Notes under the pieces: generated by a model
Database searches by the model: none
Told to the model about the DNA's origin: nothing
Seen by the model: the letters and a program-made list of their open reading frames with translations, nothing else
In this document: positions 45,035 to 56,467 of the stretch, piece by piece
How positions within the stretch are numbered: position 1 is the first letter of the stretch
How the letters are laid out: every line of letters begins with the position of its first letter
Translations under genes and position numbers: made by a program
Source: Azorinus chamasolen
Lineage: Eukaryota; Mollusca; Bivalvia; Cardiida; Solecurtidae
Direction of reading: 5' to 3'
Assembly: GCA_963576725.1 (NCBI GenBank)
Contig: OY755243.1
Location: 76,282,106-76,346,105 of the forward strand
Length of the DNA stretch: 64,000 bases

Positions 45035-45214
45035 TAGAACCAATACTAGTGTATGTAACGTAATATAAATTCTATTTACCCCAAAAAATATGACTACATG
45101 TACATGTAAGACAAAACTAGCTCTAGCTTCTTGATTGTGTACAGGTATGTAATGAAACAAGTATTCATTTCTAATTATACAACCCTAACAATATGGCAGA
45201 ACCTCTACAAATGA

Positions 45215-45632
45215 CCAAGTAACTCCATGAATATTCATATAAGAAATAATTTACTATGTATGAATATTAACCCTTTCGGTGCCAAATTTTGTCGTCTGCA
45301 ACCTTTGTCATCTGCTGCAATTTTCTGTATTTATTTTCCTTCATGTTTTGTTTCAAGAAACAGTCACAGTAACAAACAGTTTGGTTCCTGATGAGACGCA
45401 GAGTTACTCGGCATCTCATCTGGATCCAAACTGTTTGCATATGTCATCACAGATGTGACATTGGCAGCAAAAGGGTTAATTAGCTTAGTGTTAAAACCTG
45501 TAGAATCAGATCTTTATAATACCATAAGTAAACAGGGCAGATCCTGAACAGACAGATCCTACAGGAGCCATCTCATCTGGGTCTCCCCTGATTGCAAAGC
45601 ATTAAAAGGTGTATTTATGGAATAAATAGTTA
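45215..45632. mobile_element. PAL-B MITE split by B' (45267-45479)
   Basis: B' has TTAACCCTTTCGGTGCCAA and TTGGCAGCAAAAGGGTTAA ends and palindrome 45374-45439. PAL-B resumes after TTAA. Confidence 0.8.
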
Positions 45633-45639
45633 CTGAATA

Positions 45640-45788
45640 AAGTCGGGAGTCTTCAGATGATGGCTGCTAGCTGCAGAATGAAAGTAATGCAGTAAATTCA
45701 TATGGGATCTTTCCGCATTACTTCCTGGCTGCATTAAGCTACCATGTGCTACTACATCCTACAAGTAGTTGTAGAGGTTTTACTGTAT
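45640..45788. mobile_element. PAL-E remnant
   Basis: Diverged arms and GGTTTTACTGTA end. Confidence 0.6.
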
Positions 45789-45895
45789 ATATACAAATGT
45801 ATATCAATAATTTTGGCATATATCTCAAACAATGCAAGCGGTATCACAAGAGGCATCTATGAGCAATGCCTTGAGAAAAATGTGTTATGTGTGAT

Positions 45896-46058
45896 TTAAC
45901 CCATTACCTCATAGGCTATTTTTAGATCCAACCTCGTTGAATATATCTACCGAAAAGGAGTATTAACTAGAGGAGCAAATGCTCTATTTATCACAATGGT
46001 TTCACAAAGTGACTTTTACAGAGTCGTCAAAAGTCGTCAATATGAGGGAATTGGTTAA
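45896..46058. mobile_element. PAL-A MITE lacking one hairpin arm
   Basis: TTAACCC to GGTTAA; the left arm is deleted up to GGAGCAAATGCTC. 46059-46520 is plain. Confidence 0.75.
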
Positions 46059-46680
46059 AAAACACTTGGTCTACATGGTTAGACATTTTTCAATATTTGC
46101 AAATTTTGTGATATATCTTAACAAAGAAGTCCCTGGTCAATCAATCAGTCATCACTGATCTGTATTGCAGTACATTGTATTGTTACATTCTAGATCCATA
46201 TTGCAATTACAATGTATACTGTCAAATCATGCAAGAAACTATAGTTGAGATCACAACATAAGGTTTGGTGGAGAAATGAAAATTTTGGTATTTACCTGTT
46301 GTGTTTTTGTATTATTTCATTTAATCTAGCTCAGATTGCAATATGCTGGTGTGCATTATATACATACACCGATATATCGTTTATTTTTGCAGGTCTATTT
46401 GAGAGACTCAATGGCTTGTCTCCATCTTCAAAGTCTCGGCAAGACAAACTCTTCTCAAGACAAGGCTTATTGATCAGCTATTCTGCCTCTTACCAGTTTC
46501 ACATCTACTTCAAATACTCTCCTTAACCTTTTCCCTGTTGAATATTCATGTTAGTAATAATGATATATGAGATAAAGGATTAAAAGAAACTAAACCTCTG
46601 TTTGTGTGTGTTTATGTATGTAATACAAATTACCCTTTTGTGAAAAAGAAATTGATTTTAAAAGATTGCCATGCATAATG

Positions 46681-46859
46681 CAGAGGCCAGATAAGTTGCG
46701 TAAATTTAAACATTTTCCGGAATATCTCTTTAGTTCTCCACCAAAACCTATGTTGTGACCACTTGTTCGAAGACAATTCTAACAAGTGGTTACAACATAG
46801 GGGTTGGTTGAGAAATGACGATTTCATTATTTGAATACGCACATTTATCTGTTGCGCTG
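46681..46859. mobile_element. PAL-C MITE
   Basis: CAGAGGCCAGATAAG to TCTGTTGCGCTG; hairpin apex shortened to TTGTTCGAAGACAA. A tiny PAL-B relic lies at 46524-46582. Confidence 0.8.
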
Positions 46860-47080
46860 TTAATGTATAAACTTTAAACTTTTCTCTGTTTATGATTTAT
46901 ATCATTCCATCACTTACACACTATGTTATTATACGAGTAAAGATTGATTTTCCAAGTTTCTGTTAAAAGATATTTGTCACAAAAGCTGTTGCTCCAATTA
47001 TACAATAAAACATGCTAAAATTGCAACAAACTTTAACATGTTGATGGCAAAAAATTACATGAAACATACAGTAAATTGTA

Positions 47081-47086
47081 TTTATT
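47081..47086 (-). terminator. Candidate ATP6V0B polyadenylation signal (AATAAA)
   Basis: AATAAA on the minus strand about 190 nt past the stop, in sequence that is not recognisably repetitive. A plausible 3' end. Confidence 0.45.
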
Positions 47087-47273
47087 TAGAAGTTTTCTAT
47101 ACACATACAACGTCCATTCATTATCAGTTCAATCACAATGGAATGTTAAACTGATCAACAACAATCTATCAAGACTAGAGTCATTGCAGCTTCTGTCTCA
47201 GAAGCCAGCTCACATACAGAAGGAACCTTTGTTTATCATGGCCTCTTTGCTCTATGTTTAAGATATCTCTTTT

Positions 47274-47303
47274 TTAATCTGAACCAAGCTTGGCTGTAGC
47301 AAT
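47274..47303 (-). CDS. ATP6V0B: ATP6V0B exon 7 (C-terminus and stop)
   Basis: Residues 211-219 (IATAKLGSD) and TAA. Acceptor CTCATTTCAG. Short hydrophilic tail as in the family; assigned from acceptor, phase and position. Confidence 0.85.
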   Translation of the reverse strand: MATAKLGSD

Positions 47304-50300
47304 CTGAAATGAGAAAGAAGATGGGATTAAACAACCTTATTACCCTGTTCAATATTCATGCAAGAAATAATATCATGAATATTTATTAGCTGAAATTGTA
47401 TAACGCTATATGTAAACATGAATTTTTTTGTATATATAGCAGAAACTGTCTTAACCCTTTCCTCCATAAATACGCCTTTCTACGCCTCTATAAAAGTCAC
47501 TTTTTGAAACCATTGTGATAAATAGAGCATTTGCTCTTAAGGAGCAAATGCTCTATTTATCACAATGGTTTCATAAATACAAAATTCTAAAATTGTCCTT
47601 TTCTCTAGTTAATGCTCCTTTTCGGTAGATTTATTCAAAGAGGTTGGATCTAAAAATAGCCTATGAGGGAATGGGTTAAAGTTTGATGTATTATAAATAA
47701 TAATTTCATAAGCAAACATGGCAGATCCTGATCAGACAGCTCCTACAGGAGTTGTCTGATCTGGATCTGCTCCATTTGCAAAGGTGTGAAAAGGCATTTA
47801 TGTGAAGGACAGGACTGATATTCATGTAAGAAATAAATAATTCATTCACCGTTCACCTCATGAATAATTATGCATCATTCTACCATCGACTGCAAGTTTA
47901 TACCATGGAAACTTCTGGCCAAACCAGAAACTGTACAATCAGTTCTATATGCAGTTCCATAAGCAAACAGAGCAGACCCTGATAGCTCCTACAGCAGTAT
48001 TGTGTCTATTCTTTATTCAACAGCTATAGATATAAAAGATGTATTACTCATATTCTGTTGGTTTTCAAGAAAATAACATTGGGCAGACAATTCTAACAAT
48101 TTCAAAATACTGCACAGTGTTTACAAAGAAATAAAACATTTACCGGTATAATATTTAAGCACAATTTCTGTATTACAACATTAATAGGAGGTATAGTCCA
48201 ACAAGATTCACCAGACGACCTTTTATGCAAGAATAAATTAAAAGTGAGATGACGCAGTATATATCAATACTCGCCAGTGCCTCGTACATAATAAAATGCA
48301 CGGGAGACACGATATAATCCATCTGAGGCACATTCTTGGCGATACATTTGTCAATGGTGAATGGTATTTAGTCTGGTATACCTGGATATACCATGTGCAC
48401 TCCTGTATAAATAATTCACGGAGACTACCGAAGATACATTTGTATATATAGAAACCCAGCGTAGTGTGAAATTATGATAATAGAGGTCAGCAACGTCAGG
48501 TGAGTCTTGTTGGTCTATATCTATGAAGATGATTGAATAACCCACTAACTATATTACAGTCTTATTCGAGATATATTATATGTCGAACTTGTGGGTTTTA
48601 AGATGAAGAAATGTAGATCTACCACATACCTGTAAGATTGATACAATGACTCCAAACAGACCAATAGCACTGCCAAAGATTTCTATGATCAAAATTTTCA
48701 CAAACAAGCTGGAGCTCTGTGCATCGGCTAGGGCAGCGCCAGATCCAACAATTCCTATACAAATACCACAGGCAATGTTACACATGCCTACTGTCAGCCC
48801 AGCGGCAAACATCCTGTAGCCTGAAACACACAAAATAAATAAATATATTAAGTATGTAGAGAAAATTTTGAAGATGAAAATTTTAACTAGAAAACTGACT
48901 CAGTCAGAGAGGGCCCTGTAATCAAGGGTAGATAACTCTAGACATGGTGATCTGATTCAATAGAAAAACTATAGGCGTATTCCTCTGATGTTACAAAGCA
49001 TATGCCCTTAATATGAAACCAATATGTGAAGTACTATTTGAGGTATTGTGTCACATCAAAAGTGTTGACGGACGGACGGACAGAAAGAGAAATGTGATTT
49101 CTATAGAGCTCCTGCATTTTCAATGCTGGGTCCTAATAATGGTGAATTTAAAACAATATTTGATTTTGCAGGATCATTCTGATCTGGGTCTATGATGTTT
49201 GCAAATGACAGTACCCCAATCCTCTCATTCATAGAGTTAAGCATTCAAAAGCTATAGATTGGTGCTTCTACTTGGGTGTTCTTCAGTACAAGGACCAATA
49301 CAATTTGTTCTGTGCACGAAAAAATATCCAAAGGGGGGGGGGGGGGAGGGGGGGAGGGGGGGGGGGGGAGGAGGTGTCTTCCTCCATTTGCAATCCTGAT
49401 GTCACAACTGAAGTACTCTTAAAGTGAAAAGCAAATTAAATATCAATTCCTGTGATTGAAGCAACAACCTACCATTTATGGCTAATTGATTCATTAACAC
49501 ATGGCCTTACCTGCATAATATGATTTTTTAATTACTTCAGGTGAATCCAGTTCTTGGTCAAACCCCTGAAATAAAGAAACAACATATTTTTAGTCATATT
49601 TCTATTAACCCTTTACTCCATGAATATTGATGTAAGCAATAATGACGTTGTAGACGGTGGATATAAATTACCGGTAGATTAATTTGTGATAGCATATGGA
49701 CACAGGATTTTTTGGCAATGGCAGAAACTGTAGCATCATATCTATATTATGTCAGAGCAGAGCAGAGCCTGATTAGATGGTTCCTATAGGAGCTGTCTGA
49801 TCTGGGTCTACTCTGTATGCAAAAGCGTAGAAAGGCATATTTACGGGTTAAAGAGAGTTTCAAATAAAGATACACAGGTATTAATTAACTCTTTCCCTCA
49901 TTATTATTCATGTAAGAAATAATGACATCTTTGGCAGAAACTGTAGGATCAGATCTATGTAATTTCATAAGCAAACAGGAGACCCTGATCAAATGGCTCC
50001 AATAGGAGCAGAGCTACAGATAAAGGTGCGTACCCATATACTAAAATCGTCATTTCTCCACCAAACCTTATACTGTGACCACTCTTTAGATATAAAATCA
50101 GTGGATAAATATATTCCATTCTGCCTAGCACATTTGAATTCTGTCTGTGTCTCCTTTCTGAACAGCAAACACACATAGAAATATGCTCTTTTAATGACAA
50201 TTCCAGCACCATTTCATACAGTAATCTATTAAGTTGATTGTAAAAGAAATACTATCATTTGGTCAGGGCATATGAAACTGGTCTGGACTAGTGGTTTCAA

Positions 50301-53300
50301 AAACTACTAGCCAGACCGGGCTAGTGAAATTAAAAGTTAATGTTGAACCCTGCTTTAACTATTGTTGTAAGAAGTTCTTGAACATTTCATTATAACCAGA
50401 TTCGTGTTCATATTGAGTTCTAGATCAGAGTATATGAAGTACTGTACTTGAATATTAAACCCTTTCCCTAATGAACATTTTTCTATGAATAGATAATTTC
50501 ATGAATATTTATCAACTTATTTTTTATATGATAAAATTTTCAAGGGAATTTATGGCTTAGACAAAAACTGTACAATCATATCTATATACATGTAATTTCA
50601 TAAGCAAACAGAGTAGACCCTGATCAGGAGCTGTCTTACCTGGGTCTTCTCTGTTTGCAAGGAGTATGAGTGAAAGTTTTCATCTTGATTTCAACCACCA
50701 CAATTTGTATCTTTTTATCAGAGCAACAGATACAGGTGCATACTTAAATACTAAAATTGTCCTTTTTCCACAAACCCTATGTTGTGACCACCCTTTAGAA
50801 TCGTATCAACGAGACGATTCTAAACAACAGTCACAACATAGGGTTTGGTGGAGGAAGTTATTCTTGAAAATGTTTCAATTTACACGTCTTATGATATCTG
50901 CACCTTTGGTTTGATAGAACAAAGGAAATATTTCTACTTACTCCAAGGCCATTACTTATGACAATTGCCATAATGATGCCAAAAATAGCCACAGCTTCGC
51001 AGAAGATGATACTGATGAGGTTTTTGGTTTTGATTCTTGGTGCCTTGACACCGCCACCAAGGATACTGGCTCCTGTTGTTAGAATTCCCCTGTAAATGAT
51101 TGAGATACATGTATAATAAAACCTCTTTAACCCAATTCCTCATAGGCTACTTGTAGACCCAACCTCTTTGAATGAATCTACCGAAAAGGAGCATTATCTA
51201 GTGAAAAGGAAAGTTTTAGAATTATGTAGTATTGAAACCATTGTAATAAATAGAGCATTTGCTCCTGTGGAGCAAATGCTCTATTTGTCATAATGGTTTC
51301 AAAAAGTGACTTTTACAGAGGCGTAGAAAGGTGTCAGTATGGAGGAAAGGGTTAACTGCTTCATGTGAGAAATAATAACTTCATGAACATTTATTGGGTT
51401 AAACTGACCACTTAGCTATTATATTACACCTGTTCTGTCCATAAACAATGGTCATCAGGTCAATTATACTTCTGTCCATAAACAAACTGAACTTAACCTA
51501 GTATTCTGAGCAAATATTTCAAGACGGAAAGTGTTTTTTTTTCAAATAACATTTACTTATCTCAATTCTTCATTTTACTGAAATGTTTTAACAAAGTTGG
51601 TTTGGAAATGACAATAAGAAATTTTGCACCAAGAGAGCTAACCCTTTCCCTGTTCTATGTTTATTTTCGATTTTGATACCTTCTGAATATTCCTATATAC
51701 ATGTATTGGACAAAATAGTTATAATGAAATATGGAAGGTGAAACATGGTAGCCATTACTGAAAGTAAAGAAACAGATCTATCAAATTCCATTAACAAACA
51801 GAGCAGACCCTGATCAGACAGCTCCTATAGGAGCCATCTGATCTGGGTCTACTCTGTTTGCAAATGTGTGAAAACACGTTTATAAATATGAGGTAAAGGG
51901 TTTCAAATCAGAAGAGAGTAGGTCTGAGATAGCTGAATATCTAGGATAACCCTTCACTCCATGAATATTCATGTTAGAAGTAATGACATAATGAATATAA
52001 ATTAGAATAGATTAATATTTATGATGGTCCATGAACACAGGACTTTTTACCAGTGGCAGAAACTGTAAAATCATACCTATATATCATAAGCAAACAGAGC
52101 AGACCCTGATCAGACGGCTCCTCAGGGAGCCATCTAATCTGGGTCTACTCTGTTTGCAAAGGCATAGAAAGGCGTACTTAGGAGTAAAGTAATAATAATC
52201 ATACTCAACAGATCAAAACACCACTTACCAAGCTGCTCCAACTACAGACAGTGAGATCGCAAGCCCAATTCCTGTACACGCCCACATGTACGGTGATATT
52301 GACATCAGAAGCCTGCAAAAGACAAAAAATCCAGTCTGGTCTGTTTGCTTAACCCTTTCCTTCATATAAACAAATTTTAATTTCCTTGCAAACAGGTCTG
52401 CTCTATTTGCTTTTGGTATCATATAGATTTAATTCTAGTTTCTACCTGAGTCATAATGTCTCATGTTCATGTGCTAATATAACAAGATGTGTTTGTGAAA
52501 CACTATGCCCCCTCATATATTTGAACTCTGACCTTAAAGGATGACCTTGACCTTGACATGTCACCCCTCAAAATGTGCGGCTTTAAGAGATACATATGCA
52601 TGCCAAATATCAAGTCTCTATCTGTACTGGCTCAAAAGTTATGACCAATGTTAAAGTTGCTGACAAACAAACAAACAAACAGACAAACGGACAAACAGAC
52701 AGGGCAAAAACAATATGCCCCGACTATCGTCAATGGGGGGCATAACAATATGACCCCGACTATCGTCAATGCATAAACATACAGTAAAACCCCTCTTATG
52801 CGACCACCTAAAAGAGGTATAATTCTGGCTGCTAGATGCAGGTGGTAGTTTAATGCAGGGAAAAAGTAATGTAGAGTCTGCATTACTTGGGTCCTGCATT
52901 AAGCAACCACCTGCTTATAAAGACACCCATGTTTATTCATTAAGTGGTCACATTAGAGGGATTCTACTGTAGTAATTGATATACACAATATCAATATTTC
53001 TTACAGGCATATTGAACAAGAAAAGGGTTTATAAGATATCACTACTATTAATTTAAGAAGTCATAACTTCTTGCATGTATTACATTGCCACCGAAATATC
53101 GCATTACCGCATTGCAGGAAATTTTAAGGCAGGTTGCGGAGGTTTTATTTTATTAAAGGCATGTCGGGTCCGTCATGCGTTATTATGCTAGGGAATGATC
53201 TGATGTATATTGATCAAGTAAAGTCTTGTCCAATTAATAATCTAAACAAGAGTGTTTGAAGGAGCATGTGTCTCATCTGCCGTAAGAAATAAGATGAATA

Positions 53301-56300
53301 AAGCACGGCAGATGGATGGATGAATGGACAGACAGACAGACAATGGACAGACAGAAAGATGACAGAAGGGACCTCGAAGTATCACCCTGCTAAAGTAAGT
53401 GACACTATAGAATTGTCTTACCATCCTATATCAAATCTGCCACCTTGGGCTGTCAGCAGGTAATACAAAGCTGTAACAGAAAAAATGTATAATTTGACTT
53501 GCAAATGTTAATCTAATGTTTTCTGAATGTACATGTATTAAATGGTTTAAGTTTAACTGCAGATTCATTAATTCAGTATAAGCTACATGTATGTTATAGC
53601 AAATTAATTTCCTTGGTTTCCTAACAAATAATCTATCCTAGGATTCTAGGGATTCTAGAATCAGGGCTGTAAAGATTGACTGATATTGCGGAATCAAATT
53701 GGAAGGGGCTGAAAAGGTTGTATCATACTGTGTTAAAAAAATCTTTCCAATCTAGATACGGAAAATAACCCTAGTAATTAATATTCATAATCTTATCTAT
53801 CTAGCCATAAACTATAACTAGGTAACGAGTTTTAAAGGCTGTACATATAGAAGATGTATATACAGTGAAACCCGCTAATGCGACCACTTAATAAACAGCC
53901 ACTGATGTCGTCTAAAGCAGGTGGTTGCTTAATGCAGGACGAAAGTTATGCAGAAAGCTCCTATAGGAGCTTTCTGCATAACTTTCGTCCTGCATTAAGC
54001 TACCACCTGCCTCAGCCACCCAGAATTGTGCCCCTTTTTGGTGGTCGCATTAGCGGGGTTTTACTGTATATCATTTGGCTAAGTCATCTACCTTATATTG
54101 CCACTTTGACATTGAGTTAAATAAGTTGAATTTCTGGAATACAATCAGTTTTAATAACAACAGGGATCATTCATTTCTTCCAGTAACAGATTCACAAATT
54201 AATGCTAAGTAACCTGTGAAAACTGCATTAGCCCAATGAAAACAGCTTTGTGATGATGATAACTCATTTACCACAGGTGTCATTATGTTTGTGCATAAGT
54301 TCTTCTTCTTCTTCCATTTATGTACTGGGCCCTCTCTGGAGCATTGTCGTACATTTGTGTATGTACAAGGTAAAGGTAAAGGTGAGGCGCATGTCAAAAT
54401 TAAAAAACAAAAACAAAAAAACGGTGCAGGTTAAAAGTAATATACATGTTTTGTCGTCTTCTGTGTCTATCGTGCCCTGGCCAAATCCCCTTTGAAGGCA
54501 TCAAGGGTCTGTGCTGTGGCTAAGGGCTGTGGTAGCTGGTTCCACAGGCCTATGGCTGAGGGGAAGAAGGAGTGGCGCAGGATGTCTGTTCTGGAGTAGG
54601 GCACAATGAACTTCATCCCATGGCCTCTGGTCACTGATGTAGTAGTATGCAGGTACCGGGCAGCGGGTATGTCGACAAGATTGTAGACAATCCGATACAT
54701 CATTGTAACCTTGGCCTGTTGCCATCTGTTTTGCAGTGGCTGCCATCCAAGATCCTGGATCATCTGGGAGGTACTACTAGTGGTGCGGTAGTCCCCTTTT
54801 ACAAAACGAGCAGCCCGTCTCTGTACAGCTTCTATTTGGGGGATACAACACTGTGTATGTGGGTCCCATGCTGATGAAGCATACTCCAGTGACGGTCTGA
54901 CTAGGCTTTGGTAGGCCTGGGCCTTGGTGGTCTATGGGCAGCTGGCAAGGTTCCTTCTAATGAACGCCAAGCTGTTGTTTGCCTTGTTTGTGGCTCTGCT
55001 GACATGCTCGTTCCAGGATAGATCGTCCGAAACGGTGACGCCAAGGTAGCTTCCCCATTTGGCTATGGTGAGGGTGTGCCCGTGTAGGGTATATGGAGAT
55101 TGGATGTGCGATTTCTTCCTAGTAATGTGCAAGACTTCGCATTTTGATGGATTGAAGGACATCATCCAGTCTTGTTCCCACTGCTGTAGTCGGTTTAGGT
55201 CTTCCTGCAATATAGCCGAATCAGCTGCTGTCTTGATTCTTCGGTACAGGAGGCTGTCATCGGCAAATAACCGGGTTGGTGACCTCACACTGTCTGGAGT
55301 TGTGTATTATAATACACTTTTTTACAGATACAAATTTCAATCAAAATAAACACAAAGACCCTGTCAAATTATCTGCAGAAAAAGTTGTGATGTGGGTTTT
55401 GGACACCTTAAAAGTGTTACTGTCAGTGAGAAAGGTTGGGAGGAGTTTCCAATCCACATTGGTGCATGGGCAGTATGAATTCATGTAAATTTCAGTGACA
55501 GTGGTGGTATGACAAAAAAGTTTTTCCTTCTAGTTCTAGTGCAATTTCTGGAAACTGGACTATTTGGCATCGCTACCATAATTTCGTACAGCATGCAGAG
55601 ACAGGCAATGTGCTGTCTGCAGAGTTTCAGAAATTCCCAGCCAAGTCTCTAGCATTCAGGACGTTACTATGACACAGACTGGGGTGTGGTTGGATAGTGT
55701 ATCTATTATGTACAAAGCTGGATGCTTTCGACTGTACGTGTTCAGATTGAATTTGTTGATCATGCCATCTAACACATGTCAAACAGCCCCTTGCTGGCAA
55801 TTTCCTGGAATAGCTGCCACAGCTATTACCGCAATAACTCGGTGTGAGTGTATACTCATAGTATATATCACTGGAAGCAATGTCAAAGGTATTCTGATTC
55901 ATTGCGTGGTGAGGGGAGCTATTCTAGGATATTGCTCCCTTGCCTTTGACTGGCGGTGTGGCTATGGCGGGGGGGGGGTAAATATAACAGACTAAGAAGA
56001 CATAAAAGATCATAGCTGACATTCACTCACACAAACACGCACTCACAAAACACTTTTATTCTAATTGTATAATTGTAGAGGTCTCTACATATGGATGGCA
56101 AACATGTTTCTGAAATAAGATTGCCACGTCCGCATCTACAACAATGGTGTCCAATATTTATGATTATAGAAGTCTAGGGTGACTAAAAATATGTTTGTGA
56201 TTGGTCAACATAAAAATTCTGAAAACAGAAATACAATGTTCCAGGCCTAATTAAATTATTATTCAAACCTATGATTGTAATAGCCGTCGTAGCTAAAGCT

Positions 56301-56371
56301 CCAACAACTCCATATATTGGCATGGGTGAAACTCCCATAGATTTAGTCGGTCCTCTTTGCTCGTATTCCAT
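47274..56371 (-). CDS. ATP6V0B: V-type proton ATPase 21 kDa proteolipid subunit c'', whole gene, 7 coding exons
   Basis: Membrane Vo ring subunit that carries protons through the V-ATPase of lysosomes, endosomes and Golgi. The joined exons give 660 nt, 219 residues plus TAA (human 205). Hydrophobic segments fit five helices: about 18-42, 55-78, 104-126, 150-175 and 186-210. The essential proton-binding Glu is Glu110 in FCEAVAIFG; a second buried Glu, Glu193, sits in [12 protein letters not shown]. The family loops [14 protein letters not shown] and [10 protein letters not shown] are intact. All six junctions are GT-AG and in frame. ATG has A at -3 and G at +4. The N-terminus ([14 protein letters not shown]) is longer than in vertebrates. 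It could only be confused with subunit c, which lacks this N-terminal extension and this loop set. Confidence 0.96.
47337..47812. mobile_element. PAL-B MITE split by PAL-A (47451-47679)
   Basis: In ATP6V0B intron 6. PAL-A has TTAA on both sides and a perfect hairpin (47505-47573, loop CTTAAGG); PAL-B flanks resume outside. Confidence 0.8.
47815..48005. mobile_element. Truncated PAL-B MITE
   Basis: Left flank and one arm only. 48006-48629 has no recognisable element. Confidence 0.6.
48630..48820 (-). CDS. ATP6V0B: ATP6V0B exon 6, helices 4 and 5
   Basis: Residues 147-210. [20 protein letters not shown] and [10 protein letters not shown] are diagnostic; Glu193 lies in IEIFGSAIG. Acceptor TGTTTCAG, donor CTGCAG-type (ATCTTACAG) before GTATGT; phase 1 in and 0 out. 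Confidence 0.97.
49334..49373. repeat. G-rich homopolymer tract
   Basis: About 40 nearly pure G in ATP6V0B intron 5. A slippage- and quadruplex-prone site. Confidence 0.9.
49511..49565 (-). CDS. ATP6V0B: ATP6V0B exon 5, lumenal/cytosolic loop
   Basis: Residues 129-146 plus one base ([18 protein letters not shown]), the variable loop between helices 3 and 4. Acceptor TATTTCAG, donor GCAG/GTAAGG. Confidence 0.92.
49605..49851. mobile_element. PAL-B MITE
   Basis: Begins 40 bp upstream of ATP6V0B exon 5; left arm shortened. Confidence 0.75.
49884..50110. mobile_element. PAL-B/PAL-C composite remnant
   Basis: PAL-B left half to GCTCCAATAGGAGC, then directly PAL-C (CAGATAAAGGTGCG to CCACTCTTTAGA). 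Confidence 0.6.
50457..50905. mobile_element. PAL-B then PAL-C MITE
   Basis: PAL-B palindrome 50605-50660 with the apex deleted; PAL-C 50720-50900 with hairpin 50770-50855. Confidence 0.7.
50942..51089 (-). CDS. ATP6V0B: ATP6V0B exon 4, helix 3 with essential Glu110
   Basis: Residues 79-128. [20 protein letters not shown] is followed by [20 protein letters not shown]. Phase 2 in and 0 out. A PAL-A begins 38 bp upstream of the acceptor. Confidence 0.97.
51127..51355. mobile_element. PAL-A MITE
   Basis: TTAACCC to GGGTTAA, 38 bp upstream of ATP6V0B exon 4; loop CTGTGG. Confidence 0.85.
51639..51901. mobile_element. PAL-B MITE
   Basis: Long form, near-perfect palindrome 51796-51862. Confidence 0.8.
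51947..52190. mobile_element. PAL-B MITE
   Basis: Palindrome 52089-52160 with loop CCTCAGGG; ends 39 bp from ATP6V0B exon 3. Confidence 0.75.
52229..52312 (-). CDS. ATP6V0B: ATP6V0B exon 3, helix 2
   Basis: Residues 51-78: [20 protein letters not shown] then SLSVVGAA. Acceptor TTTTGCAG, donor GCTTG/GTAAGT. A PAL-B element ends about 39 bp past the donor. Confidence 0.97.
52348..52750. mobile_element. PAL-B remnant truncated by an AACAAGA repeat
   Basis: PAL-B to 52483, then AACAAGATGTGTTTGTGAAA with GATGACCTTGACC and an AAACAAACAGAC run (52484-52750), as at 32590. Confidence 0.65.
52780..52971. mobile_element. PAL-E MITE
   Basis: TACAGTAAAACCCCTC to GGATTCTACTGTA; diverged hairpin. An AACAAGAG-type fragment follows at 53247-53400. 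Confidence 0.75.
53422..53470 (-). CDS. ATP6V0B: ATP6V0B exon 2 (49-bp microexon)
   Basis: Residues 35-50: [16 protein letters not shown], with GGRFDIGW matching the family's FRFDVAW. Acceptor TGTTACAG, donor GGATG/GTAAGA; phase 1 in and 2 out. Confidence 0.9.
53861..54068. mobile_element. PAL-E MITE, intact
   Basis: TACAGTGAAACCC to GGGGTTTTACTGTA, a long near-perfect hairpin with apex GCTCCTATAGGAGC at 53957-53970. Confidence 0.9.
54285..55300 (-). mobile_element. 5'-truncated non-LTR retrotransposon in ATP6V0B intron 1
   Basis: Minus strand, same as the gene. Two reading segments: RT with [10 protein letters not shown] (catalytic FADD) and [20 protein letters not shown] to [16 protein letters not shown] (about 55290-54932), then a C-terminal [20 protein letters not shown] block (54763-54467). 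Tail of GAA repeats at about 54300. CR1/Jockey-type by motifs; the upstream half and endonuclease are missing. Confidence 0.85.
55301..56268. other. ATP6V0B intron 1, no recognised element
   Basis: Moderate complexity, no PAL elements, no convincing coding. A short G run at 55970. Confidence 0.5.
56269..56371 (-). CDS. ATP6V0B: ATP6V0B exon 1 (start codon)
   Basis: Residues 1-34 plus one base. Charged cytosolic N-terminus, then the start of helix 1 ([17 protein letters not shown]). Donor ATAG/GTTTGA, a non-consensus but frame-preserving GT. Confidence 0.88.
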
Positions 56372-56441
56372 ATTTTCCTACTACTTCAGACTTTCAATAA
56401 TATTCTAATTGATCGGAAAACGGTGTAATGGTAAAAATCTC

Positions 56442-56467
56442 GTCACATGATTTGATTACTTCCGGTT
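56442..56467 (-). promoter_or_regulatory. ATP6V0B proximal promoter: M-box/E-box and ETS site
   Basis: About 70-96 bp upstream of the ATG, on the gene strand, AACCGGAAGT (ETS/GABP type) is followed after 7 bp by TCATGTGAC (MITF/TFE M-box, close to the CLEAR element). Vertebrate V-ATPase genes are controlled by TFEB-family factors through such sites. The motif match is seen; function is inferred. Confidence 0.5.

Noticed and set aside
54250..55349. Plus-strand open frames over the RT region
   Set aside because: Shadows of the minus-strand reverse transcriptase.
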